Source of the DNA: JBDRNE01 sp043812935
GTDB lineage: Bacteria > Omnitrophota > Gorgyraeia > Tantalellales > Tantalellaceae
Assembly (NCBI GenBank): GCA_043812935.1
Contig: JBDRLO010000018.1
Coordinates: 1-31,331 of the forward strand
Direction: 5' to 3'
DNA: 31,331 nucleotides
Position numbers and translations under genes: made by a program. The notes below the pieces were generated by a model that worked only from the letters and a program-made list of their open reading frames with translations, ran no database searches and was not told the DNA's origin. Shown here in pieces: positions 7,790-14,379 of the stretch; positions within the stretch are counted from its first letter, which is position 1, and every line of letters starts with the position of its first letter.

Positions 7790-9220
7790 ATGGAAGAAAA
7801 AAATGAATTAATTGAACAACGGTACAAAAATCTTGAAAAAATACAAAATATGGGGGTTGACCCTTTTGGTGAAAGTATTTCCGGGATTCAAAGTATTGCT
7901 GCTGTTAAAAGTGATTATAGCGAAGGCATTAAATCTAAGATTGCCGGCAGAATAATGGCTAGCCGGGTGCACGGAAAAAGTATTTTTATGGATGTAAAAG
8001 ATTTTAGCGGACGGATGCAGGTTTATTTTCGAAAAGATATTGTCGGAGAAACTCCTTTTGATATACTGAAAAGTTTAGATATAGGCGATATTATTTCTGT
8101 AGAAGGCGAGCTTTTCAAAACAAGGACAGGGGAAGATACTATTCAGGTTAAAGAGTATGTTGTTTTGTCAAAGTCGTTATTGCCTCTTCCTGAAAAATGG
8201 CATGGTCTTAAAGACGTAGAAACAAGATATCGGCAAAGGTACGTTGATTTAATAGTAAACGATTCTGCCCGGGAAAAATTTAAAACAAGGTTAAACCTTA
8301 TTCGGAGTATTAGAGAAACGCTTGATACTCGCGGTTTTTTGGAAGTGGAAACTCCCATGATGCATCCGATTCCGGGAGGGGCGGCTGGAAAACCTTTTAA
8401 GACACATCATCAGGCTTTGGACATGGATTTGTATCTTCGTATTGCGCCGGAAATATATTTAAAGAAACTTTTAGTGGGCGGGTTTGAAAAGGTTTTTGAA
8501 ATTAACCGGTCTTTTCGGAACGAAGGCATTTCTACAAGACATAACCCTGAGTTTACAATGATGGAAGTGTATGAGGCATATTCTGATTGTGACGGGATGA
8601 TGAAACTTACCGAAGACATTATTCGCCAGGCGGCAAAAACTTTACTTGGTACAGAGAAGTTTACATATCAGGGAAAAGATATTGATTTGACGGTTTGGAA
8701 ACGGGTTTCATTCGCGGAACTTATGGAAACAAATTTTGGGATTAAAGTTAGTGATCCTTTGAATGAATGGATATCTAAACTTAAAACAAAAGGCATTGTA
8801 ATTGAAGGCGATAAAGTAAGTAAAACACAAATTATTAATATTGTAGGTGAATTAGTTGAGCCGCAGGCGGAAACACATCCTGTATTTGTTGTGGATATGT
8901 TCAAGGAACTAAGCCCTTTGGCTAAAGAGAAAAAGGATTCTCCCGGGATTGTTGACAGGTTTGAACTTTATATGGGGGGAATGGAAATAGCCAACGCGTA
9001 TTCCGAATTAAACGATCCAATAGATCAACGAAAAAGATTTGAAGAACAGGTTAAAGCTGATCCTGAAGCAATGATGGATGAAGATTTTATTCGGGCGCTT
9101 GAGTATGGTATGCCGCCTGCCGGAGGTTTGGGAATAGGGATTGACCGGCTGGCAATGATTTTTACGGATTCGGCAAATATTCGTGAAGTTATTCTTTTCC
9201 CGCATATGCGGCCGGAGTGA
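7790..9220 (+). CDS. lysS: Lysyl-tRNA synthetase, class II
   Basis: The 476-residue enzyme charges tRNA-Lys with lysine. An N-terminal OB-fold anticodon-binding domain (about 55-140, KIAGRIMASRVHGKSIFMDVKD) precedes the class II catalytic core. Motif 1 is around 180 (RGFLEVETPMM), motif 2 around 242-265 (FRNEGISTRHNPEFTMMEVYEA) and motif 3 near 445 (GLGIGIDRLAM). The protein is slightly shorter than the usual 490-510 residues but complete. AAAGGT lies seven bases before the ATG at 7790, after the strongest promoter in the window, so this gene likely starts a transcription unit. A family A repeat starts one base after the stop codon. In Bacillus, lysS also lies just upstream of the mcsA-mcsB-clpC cluster. 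Confidence 0.97.
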   Translation: MEEKNELIEQRYKNLEKIQNMGVDPFGESISGIQSIAAVKSDYSEGIKSKIAGRIMASRVHGKSIFMDVKDFSGRMQVYFRKDIVGETPFDILKSLDIGDIISVEGELFKTRTGEDTIQVKEYVVLSKSLLPLPEKWHGLKDVETRYRQRYVDLIVNDSAREKFKTRLNLIRSIRETLDTRGFLEVETPMMHPIPGGAAGKPFKTHHQALDMDLYLRIAPEIYLKKLLVGGFEKVFEINRSFRNEGISTRHNPEFTMMEVYEAYSDCDGMMKLTEDIIRQAAKTLLGTEKFTYQGKDIDLTVWKRVSFAELMETNFGIKVSDPLNEWISKLKTKGIVIEGDKVSKTQIINIVGELVEPQAETHPVFVVDMFKELSPLAKEKKDSPGIVDRFELYMGGMEIANAYSELNDPIDQRKRFEEQVKADPEAMMDEDFIRALEYGMPPAGGLGIGIDRLAMIFTDSANIREVILFPHMRPE

Positions 9221-9221
9221 T

Positions 9222-9256
9222 CGGTTAGCCGGTTTGCCCGTTAGCCAGTTAGTCGG
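9222..9256 (+). repeat. Family A octamer-type repeat, copy 2
   Basis: cggttagc-cggtttgc-ccgttagc-cagttagt-cgg: four degenerate 8-base units starting one base after the lysS stop. Confidence 0.8.
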
Positions 9257-9257
9257 C

Positions 9258-9285
9258 AGGGACAGGCCCCTGTGCCTGTCCGTTA
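9258..9285. repeat. Family B REP-like inverted repeat, copy 2
   Basis: GGACAGGC and GCCTGTCC form a perfect 8-base stem around the loop CCCTGT. It directly follows family A copy 2, the same A-then-B order as at 7524-7574 and 31253-31305. Confidence 0.75.
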
Positions 9286-9299
9286 AGAAAGGGGCATTT

Positions 9300-9326
9300 T
9301 ATGAAGAACATTGGATCAAAAATTTT
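9300..9326 (+). repeat. Dispersed repeat containing AACATTGGATCAAA, copy 1
   Basis: AACATTGGATCAAA is identical at 14129-14142, and both copies are followed within a few bases by an AAATTTTT-type stretch. Confidence 0.45.
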
Positions 9327-9340
9327 TAAAGAAAGAATTA

Positions 9341-9378
9341 TTAACCGGCAAACCGGCTAACTGGTTCACCGGTTAGCC
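9341..9378. repeat. Family A octamer-type repeat, copy 3 (head-to-head units)
   Basis: Two or three units in the TAACCGGC direction are followed by units in the GGTTAGCC direction, so the array can fold back on itself. It ends six bases before the lolC/E ATG, where a ribosome binding site would be expected. Confidence 0.7.
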
Positions 9379-9384
9379 AATATT

Positions 9385-10596
9385 ATGTGGACATTTTTTT
9401 TAAGTATAAAATATTTTTTTTCAAAACGAAAAGAAGGCATGATTTCTTTGATAAGCGGGATTTCTGCTTCCGGAGTTGCTTTAGGTGTTGCCGCTCTTAT
9501 AATAGTTTTGTCCGTAATGAACGGATTTGATTCAGAAGTTAAAAACAAAATAATTGGTACTTACGCTCATGTAATTATAATGAGGGAAGACGGAATAACT
9601 GATTATAATTCTTTGGTCTCGCAGATAGAAGCAGTGCCTGAAGTTGAAAATGCTTCGGTTTTTGTTACAGGGCAGGCAATTATCAAGAAAGATGAGGCTA
9701 TAAGCGGTATTATTCTAAAAGGTATAGATCCTCAAAAAGAATCCGAAGTTACTAAGCTTATTAACTATGCTGGAGAATCCGGCGGCAAACTAGGGCCGGG
9801 AACGCTAATTCTGGGAAAAGAATTATTGAGAAACGAAAATATCGATATTGGCGATATTGTTGAAATTTTTGTGCCATATTCGGCCATAGATTTTAAGCGG
9901 ATTAAAGTGAAAGTTGTCGGTACGTTTAATTCGGGACGATATGATTACGATGCGAATATGGCTTTAGTCGATGTAGAAACAGCGCAGGAGATATTCCGGT
10001 TAAATAATGCCGTTACTGGGATAGGCGTTAAATTAGCGGACGCGGATAATGCTTATGAAATAAAAAAACGTTTTCAAAATATGTTGGGTTATCCGTATAT
10101 GGTCAAAACATGGATGGATCTTGACCGTAATCTGGTTTCGGCGCTTGCGTTAGAGAAGAAGATGATGTTTGTTATTCTTGGCCTAATTATTATTGTGGCG
10201 TGTTTTAATATTTCAGGGTCGCTTATCATGATGGTGATGGAAAAAACAAGAGATATTGGTATTTTAAAAGCAATTGGCGCGAATACCCGCGGTATAAGTT
10301 TAGTTTTTATTTTACAGGGAATGTTAATCGGGGTATCAGGAGTGACTTTAGGAAGTGTTGCGGGATTATACATTGCAAACAGAATTAATATAGTAAGTAA
10401 TTTTATAGAAAAGATTACGGGTGTGGCGGTATTTCCCAGCGATGTTTATTATTTTACTGAAATACCGGTGCAGATAAAAAGCAGTGATATTTTTTTAATT
10501 ATTTCAATCGCTTTATTTTTGTCCATAGCCGCTGGTATATATCCAGCCTGGAAAGCGTCAAGATTAGACCCGGTGGAAGCGATTAGGTATGAGTAA
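9385..10596 (+). CDS. Lipoprotein-releasing ABC transporter permease (LolC/LolE family)
   Basis: The 403-residue product begins with the diagnostic LolC/E N-terminus (FFLSIKYFFSKRKEGMISLISGISASGVALGVAALI). A first membrane helix lies at about 25-48, a large periplasmic MacB-type domain at 50-260, and three C-terminal helices at about 265-285, 310-330 and 370-390, ending in WKASRLDPVEAIRYE, which is typical of FtsX/LolE permeases. With LolD it would extract lipoproteins from the inner membrane for transfer to the outer membrane. Only one permease is present here, so it may act as a homodimer (LolF-like) or pair with one encoded elsewhere; LolC versus LolE cannot be told by eye. No ribosome binding site is visible; a repeat occupies that position. 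Confidence 0.92.
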   Translation: MWTFFLSIKYFFSKRKEGMISLISGISASGVALGVAALIIVLSVMNGFDSEVKNKIIGTYAHVIIMREDGITDYNSLVSQIEAVPEVENASVFVTGQAIIKKDEAISGIILKGIDPQKESEVTKLINYAGESGGKLGPGTLILGKELLRNENIDIGDIVEIFVPYSAIDFKRIKVKVVGTFNSGRYDYDANMALVDVETAQEIFRLNNAVTGIGVKLADADNAYEIKKRFQNMLGYPYMVKTWMDLDRNLVSALALEKKMMFVILGLIIIVACFNISGSLIMMVMEKTRDIGILKAIGANTRGISLVFILQGMLIGVSGVTLGSVAGLYIANRINIVSNFIEKITGVAVFPSDVYYFTEIPVQIKSSDIFLIISIALFLSIAAGIYPAWKASRLDPVEAIRYE

Positions 10597-10644
10597 TCGG
10601 TTAGCCGGTTAGCCGGTTAACCGGTTGGCCTGTACGCCAGTTAA
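10597..10644 (+). repeat. Family A octamer-type repeat, copy 4
   Basis: It starts at the base after the lolC/E stop: tcggttagc-cggttagc-cggttaac-cggttggc and degenerate units beyond. It includes the perfect 12-base palindrome CCGGTTAACCGG (10613-10624). This is the cleanest example of the 8-base periodicity. Confidence 0.85.
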
Positions 10645-10710
10645 AACAATTTGCTGTAAAGTACACGGTTGTTGAAGATGTAAAAATGTGATAATGGTGA
10701 ATAGGAAAAT

Positions 10711-11415
10711 ATGTTAAAGGCGGAGAATGTTACAAAAATATTTAGACAGGGGATAAAAGATATTTCCGCTGTAAGTGATGCTAACCTGCATATTGCTAAA
10801 GGTGAAAGAGTATATATATATGGTCCTTCCGGTGCAGGGAAATCTACGCTTTTGCATATGCTTGGCGGATTAACCCGTCCTACGTCCGGAGAGGTGATCT
10901 TTCCGGGTAAAAAGAACATATATGAAATGTCCCAAAATAGAAGAAGCTATATCAGGAACAGGCATTTTGGATTTGTTTTTCAGTTTTTTTATTTGTTGCC
11001 GGAACTAAATGTACTTGAAAATATTATGATGCCGGCTGTTATCAGAGGCGAAGAAAATAAGAAAACTATCAGAACCCGAGCCAATGAACTTTTAAAAATT
11101 GTACGTATGGATGAAAGGGTTTTACATAAACCCGCTCAGCTTTCTGGCGGAGAATCTCAGCGCGTGGCTGTTGCCCGGGCATTAATAAATTTACCGGATA
11201 TTTTATTTTGCGATGAGCCTACCGGTAATTTAGATTCAGAATTACGCCAGGAAATTTATAGCCTTATAAAAAAAATTAGTGAAAAACGGAAAATGAGCAT
11301 TGTGGTGGTTTCTCATCATCTGCTTAATGATGACTTTTTTCATAGTGAGTATTTAATGCGGGATGGTAAAATAGAAAAGAAAAAAACTACTATTAAAGAG
11401 AATTACGTTGAATAA
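10711..11415 (+). CDS. lolD: Lipoprotein-releasing system ATP-binding protein LolD
   Basis: The 234-residue ABC ATPase powers the upstream LolC/E permease. Walker A is GPSGAGKS (38-45), the Q-loop lies in FGFVFQFFYLLPELN, the ABC signature LSGGESQRVAVARAL is near 144-158 and Walker B ILFCDEPTGNLDSE near 163-176, followed by the H-loop histidine in VVVSHH. The FQFFYLLPELNVLENIMMPA segment is characteristic of the LolD/MacB subgroup. The gap from lolC/E is 114 bases, mostly repeat; the ATG is preceded by a modest AGGA. All nucleotide-binding motifs are intact. Its pairing with the adjacent permease makes LolD more likely than FtsE or MacB-type roles. Confidence 0.92.
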   Translation: MLKAENVTKIFRQGIKDISAVSDANLHIAKGERVYIYGPSGAGKSTLLHMLGGLTRPTSGEVIFPGKKNIYEMSQNRRSYIRNRHFGFVFQFFYLLPELNVLENIMMPAVIRGEENKKTIRTRANELLKIVRMDERVLHKPAQLSGGESQRVAVARALINLPDILFCDEPTGNLDSELRQEIYSLIKKISEKRKMSIVVVSHHLLNDDFFHSEYLMRDGKIEKKKTTIKENYVE

Positions 11416-11460
11416 ATTACAGGTCATTATTATAGTATTATAAAAAATGATAATATTAAT

Positions 11461-11488
11461 TTTATTATTCAAAATTTGTCCGTATACT
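11461..11488 (+). promoter_or_regulatory. Weak candidate promoter upstream of ilvE
   Basis: TTTATT (11461-11466), 16 bases, TATACT (11483-11488). The surrounding DNA is very AT-rich, so chance matches are likely. Confidence 0.25.
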
Positions 11489-11511
11489 CATAGTTAACAG
11501 AAAGAGAGATA

Positions 11512-12387
11512 ATGATGGGATCAAAAGTATTTTTAAACGGAAACTTTGTTAATTCAGAAGACGCAGTAATATCTGTTTTTGACCATGGATTGCTTTATGG
11601 GGATGGTGTTTTCGAAGGTATAAGGTCATATAACCGAAAGGTATTCAGGCTTCCTGAGCATTTAGACAGATTATATGCCAGTGCGGAAGGTATTAAACTA
11701 CAAATACCTATGTCTAAAAAGGAATTTGGGGATAAAATTTTAGAAACAATTAGAATAAACGGTTTAGATGATGCCTATGTAAGAGTTGTTGTTACACGAG
11801 GCGCGGGAGATTTAGGGTTGGATCCGCGTAAGTGCAAGATTGCCACAATATTTATTATAGCGGGAGAAATATCTTTATATCCAGCAGATTATTATACAAA
11901 TGGTCTAGCTATTGCCGTAGCTAAAACAAAAAGAAATCATCCGGATTCAATTAACCCAAAAATAAAATCGTTAAATTATATTAATAACATTTTAGGTAAA
12001 ATTGACGCTATAGAAGCGGGAACCCAAGAAGCTTTAATGCTTTCAATTGATGGGTATGTTGCGGAGTGTACAGGCGATAATATTTTTATTGTTCGCGGGG
12101 GTAAACTTATAACGCCGCCCAGTGAAGTCGGAGCGCTTGAAGGGATAACACAAAAAACAGTTATTGAACTAGCGAAAAAGAAAGGTATGCCTACTGAATA
12201 CAAAAAAATGTTGATTGATGAGCTTTTTACTGCGGAAGAGTGTTTTTTAACAGGTACAGCGGCAGAGATAATTCCTGTGGTAAAAATAGGAGATAAAGTT
12301 ATTGGGGACGGTAACCCCGGAAGCATTACCCAGGGATTGCGGGAACAGTTTGTAGAATTGACACATAGCGAAGGCACAAAATATTAA
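11512..12387 (+). CDS. ilvE: Branched-chain amino acid aminotransferase (class IV PLP)
   Basis: The 291-residue class IV aminotransferase shows VFDHGLLYGDGVFEGIRSYN (22-41), conserved in the IlvE family, PLP-binding Lys at K152 in KIKSLNYINNI, and the phosphate-binding region GALEGITQKTVIELA and LTGTAAEIIPV. It interconverts Leu, Ile and Val with their 2-oxo acids using glutamate. D-amino-acid transaminase and 4-amino-4-deoxychorismate lyase share the fold, but length and motifs favour IlvE. ATG at 11512 and 11515 are both possible; GAGAGA precedes them. It sits between lolD and mcsA, where many Firmicutes have ctsR. A functional link to the neighbours is not evident. Confidence 0.85.
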   Translation: MMGSKVFLNGNFVNSEDAVISVFDHGLLYGDGVFEGIRSYNRKVFRLPEHLDRLYASAEGIKLQIPMSKKEFGDKILETIRINGLDDAYVRVVVTRGAGDLGLDPRKCKIATIFIIAGEISLYPADYYTNGLAIAVAKTKRNHPDSINPKIKSLNYINNILGKIDAIEAGTQEALMLSIDGYVAECTGDNIFIVRGGKLITPPSEVGALEGITQKTVIELAKKKGMPTEYKKMLIDELFTAEECFLTGTAAEIIPVVKIGDKVIGDGNPGSITQGLREQFVELTHSEGTKY

Positions 12388-12410
12388 ATAAAATTTAAAA
12401 AATTATTTAT

Positions 12411-12448
12411 TAACTGGCAAACCGGGGTACCGGTTAACCGGCTAACCA
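12411..12448. repeat. Family A octamer-type repeat, copy 5
   Basis: Units in the TAACCGGC direction surround CCGGTTAACCGG (12430-12441). It lies between ilvE and the mcsA ribosome binding site. Confidence 0.75.
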
Positions 12449-12461
12449 TGCAGGGGTTTAT

Positions 12462-12959
12462 ATGATATGTAACATATGCGGAATGCGGGAAGCAACTGTA
12501 CATTTAACGGAAGTTGTTAATGATAAAGTGACAAAACTTCATCTTTGTGAAGAATGCGCTAAAGCCAAAAGCGATGAAATGCAGTCGCATTTCGGATTAG
12601 CTGACCTTTTGTCCGGTTTGGTGGATTTTAGTCCTTCCATGTCAGAGGGGCAACTGAAGAAAGATTTGACTGCAAAGTGCCCGGTATGCAGTATGAGTTA
12701 CTATGATTTTCAAAATACCGGCCGGCTTGGATGCGGTAAGTGTTATGAAACATTTTCAGATAAATTGAGTGAATTGCTAAAAAAAATTCATGGTTCAGAT
12801 AGACATATCGGAAAAGTTCCCTATGGGAGCGCGAAGGCTGCGGTGAATACAAAAAGTATTAAAGAATTAAAAGATGAACTGAAAGAACTGGTGAAAAAAG
12901 AAGAATTTGAAAAAGCGGCTTTATTAAGAGATAGAATTAGAGATCTGGAAGAAAAGTAG
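12462..12959 (+). CDS. mcsA: McsA, zinc-binding activator of protein arginine kinase
   Basis: The 165-residue protein has two CxxC pairs at the N-terminus (C3/C6 and C29/C32 in MICNICGMREA and LCEECAKA). A second set follows (CPVCSMSYYDF then LGCGKCYETF), and a C-terminal UVR motif (about 130-163, LKDELKELVKKEEFEKAALLRDRIRDLEEK) like that of UvrB/UvrC and ClpC. In Bacillus, McsA binds zinc through these cysteines and activates the McsB kinase. The gene is 29-53 bases from mcsB depending on the mcsB start, and the order mcsA-mcsB-clpC is as in Firmicutes. AGGGG precedes the ATG. The call rests on motif pattern plus context and is firm. Confidence 0.93.
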   Translation: MICNICGMREATVHLTEVVNDKVTKLHLCEECAKAKSDEMQSHFGLADLLSGLVDFSPSMSEGQLKKDLTAKCPVCSMSYYDFQNTGRLGCGKCYETFSDKLSELLKKIHGSDRHIGKVPYGSAKAAVNTKSIKELKDELKELVKKEEFEKAALLRDRIRDLEEK

Positions 12960-13012
12960 TATAAAGTAGATAAAATATTTAAAAAGCATTGAAAAGGAAG
13001 TTAAGGAAGTTT

Positions 13013-14065
13013 ATGAAATTGGATGATTTTTTGTACAAAAAAAGTGAATGGCTTAAAGCTGTAGGGCCAAGATCTAACGTTGCAATGTCTACACGTGCGC
13101 GGGTGGCGCGTAATGTGGCAGGACATTTATATTTTAGCCGTGCGAATAATGATCAACGAGAAAAAACTCTTCAACTATTGGTTAAAGCCGTTAAAAAGAC
13201 AAAAATGCTTAAGAATTCGCTTTATATGCCTGTAAATGATCTTTCGAAACTGGATCGGAATTTTTTGGTCGAAAGGCATTTAATGAGCCATGAGCATATG
13301 GTAGACACTGCGCATAAAGGGCTTATAGTTGAGGAAAATGAAATGATAAGTCTTATGCTGAATGAAGAAGATCATTTAAGAATTCAAGTTATTCAATCAG
13401 GTTTTAGTATAATGGAAACATGGCGTATACTTGACGAAATAGATACAGAGTTGGCTAAATATGTACCTTTCGATTATTCGGACAAATTTGGATACTTAAC
13501 GTCTTGTCCTACGAATACAGGGACAGGACTGAGGGCTTCGGTGATGTTTCATTTACCGGTTTTATCTATGACAGGGCAGATTGAAAATGTTTTTAACGCA
13601 ATTTCAAAACTGGGCCTGACAATGAGAGGGTTTTATGGGGAAGATAGTGAAGCTGCGGGTGATTTCTTTCAGATATCTAATCAGGTAGCATTGGGCCATT
13701 CTGAAATGGATGTGTTGGATAATCTCGAGAGGATATTAAATAAAATTATTATTCGTGAAGAAACAACCAGAAAAGAGCTTCTTTTAAAAAAGAAAGAAGA
13801 AATAAGTGACAGAATATTCCGGTCTTATGGTACTTTGAAAAGCGCGCGGATTATAACTTCAAGTGAAACAATAAAATTGTTATCATCTATAAGGTTAGGA
13901 ATAGACCTTGGCTTGATTAAGGATATTACTGTCGGAGAAGTAAATGAAGTTTTACTGTATATGCAGCCGGCGCATTTGCAAAAAATAAACGGCCGGGAAA
14001 TTTCTCCGTACGAAAGAGATGTAAAGAGAGCAGATCTTATCCGGGAAAAACTTGTAAAGAAATAA
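13013..14065 (+). CDS. mcsB: McsB, protein arginine kinase
   Basis: The 350-residue product is an ATP:guanido phosphotransferase domain of the bacterial protein-arginine-kinase type. It has STRARVARN near the N-terminus (nucleotide/phosphagen family), the catalytic cysteine C165 in LTSCPTNTGTGLRASVM, and RDVKRA (335-340), the phosphoarginine-binding RDxxRA motif that distinguishes McsB from arginine and creatine kinases. It marks proteins with phosphoarginine for ClpC-dependent degradation. A TTG-initiated frame opens at 12989, but AAGGAAG upstream of ATG 13013 makes the latter the start. The protein looks complete with all key residues. Its immediate partners are mcsA upstream and clpC downstream after a 314-base gap. 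Confidence 0.95.
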   Translation: MKLDDFLYKKSEWLKAVGPRSNVAMSTRARVARNVAGHLYFSRANNDQREKTLQLLVKAVKKTKMLKNSLYMPVNDLSKLDRNFLVERHLMSHEHMVDTAHKGLIVEENEMISLMLNEEDHLRIQVIQSGFSIMETWRILDEIDTELAKYVPFDYSDKFGYLTSCPTNTGTGLRASVMFHLPVLSMTGQIENVFNAISKLGLTMRGFYGEDSEAAGDFFQISNQVALGHSEMDVLDNLERILNKIIIREETTRKELLLKKKEEISDRIFRSYGTLKSARIITSSETIKLLSSIRLGIDLGLIKDITVGEVNEVLLYMQPAHLQKINGREISPYERDVKRADLIREKLVKK

Positions 14066-14120
14066 TTAAAAAAGGGGCCTCCTGATAGCAAAACAAGGTA
14101 GGAATTATTATAAGATCTAA

Positions 14121-14153
14121 TGTGAAAAACATTGGATCAAAGATATAAATTTT
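14121..14153 (+). repeat. Dispersed repeat containing AACATTGGATCAAA, copy 2
   Basis: It shares AACATTGGATCAAA with 9304-9317, followed by a related AAATTTTT stretch. Confidence 0.45.
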
Positions 14154-14200
14154 TGATATGTATCTGACAGACGCAGCGGCCATGTACCACACAGGGTATA

Positions 14201-14243
14201 TGGCAAGGCCTGTCCCTACGTATGGAGGTGCGACTTTCCATTG
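14201..14243 (-). repeat. Family B half-element and adjoining dispersed repeat, copy 3
   Basis: On the minus strand it reads cgtagggacaggccttgcca, the 5' arm of the GGGACAGGC palindrome. The flanking CCTACG...GGTGC...TTCCATTG matches 7650-7678. Confidence 0.55.
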
Positions 14244-14258
14244 TATCTACATCATCAA

Positions 14259-14280
14259 TTAACAGGCTAACCGGCTAACC
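14259..14280. repeat. Family A octamer-type repeat, copy 6
   Basis: aacaggct-aaccggct-aacc, TAACCGGC-direction units. Confidence 0.75.
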
Positions 14281-14286
14281 AAAAAG

Positions 14287-14317
14287 TTGTTATAAGGGCT
14301 AATGAAAAGAATATAAT
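14287..14317 (+). promoter_or_regulatory. Weak candidate promoter upstream of clpC
   Basis: TTGTTA (14287-14292), a 19-base spacer and TATAAT (14312-14317), about 60 bases before the clpC ATG. The spacer is longer than optimal. Confidence 0.3.
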
Positions 14318-14320
14318 AAT

Positions 14321-14358
14321 AAACCGGCTAACAGGCTAACAGGCTAACCGGCTAACCA
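14321..14358. repeat. Family A octamer-type repeat, copy 7
   Basis: aaccggct-aacaggct-aacaggct-aaccggct-aacc: four clean 8-base units ending just before the clpC ribosome binding site. Confidence 0.85.
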
Positions 14359-14379
14359 AAGAAGTAGGAGGAGTAAAGA

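Larger units (their letters stand above)
14066..14379. other. Gene-free gap between mcsB and clpC, filled with repeats
   Basis: It contains an AACATTGGATCAAA repeat (14121-14153), an inverted repeat GCCATGTAC/GTATATGGC (14179-14204, one mismatch), a reverse-oriented family B half-element (14201-14220), and a dispersed stretch related to the lysS promoter edge (14213-14243). Two family A arrays lie at 14259-14280 and 14321-14358. TTATAAG-NN-CTAATG occurs twice (14109-14122 and 14290-14304, approximate). A weak promoter candidate lies at 14287-14317. No CtsR- or CIRCE-like operator was recognised, nor any gene. Confidence 0.7.

Noticed and set aside
9301..9360. 19-codon frame starting ATG AAG AAC ATT with AAAGGGG upstream
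   Set aside because: It overlaps two dispersed repeats, its stop lies in a family A unit, and the related copy at 14121 gives a different, shorter frame. More likely repeat than gene.
14321..14358. CRISPR array (regular short repeats)
   Set aside because: The 8-base units are contiguous with no spacers and vary between units, and no cas gene is near.
14066..14379. CtsR box or CIRCE element before clpC
   Set aside because: Neither the CtsR heptad repeat nor the CIRCE inverted repeat could be read on either strand.
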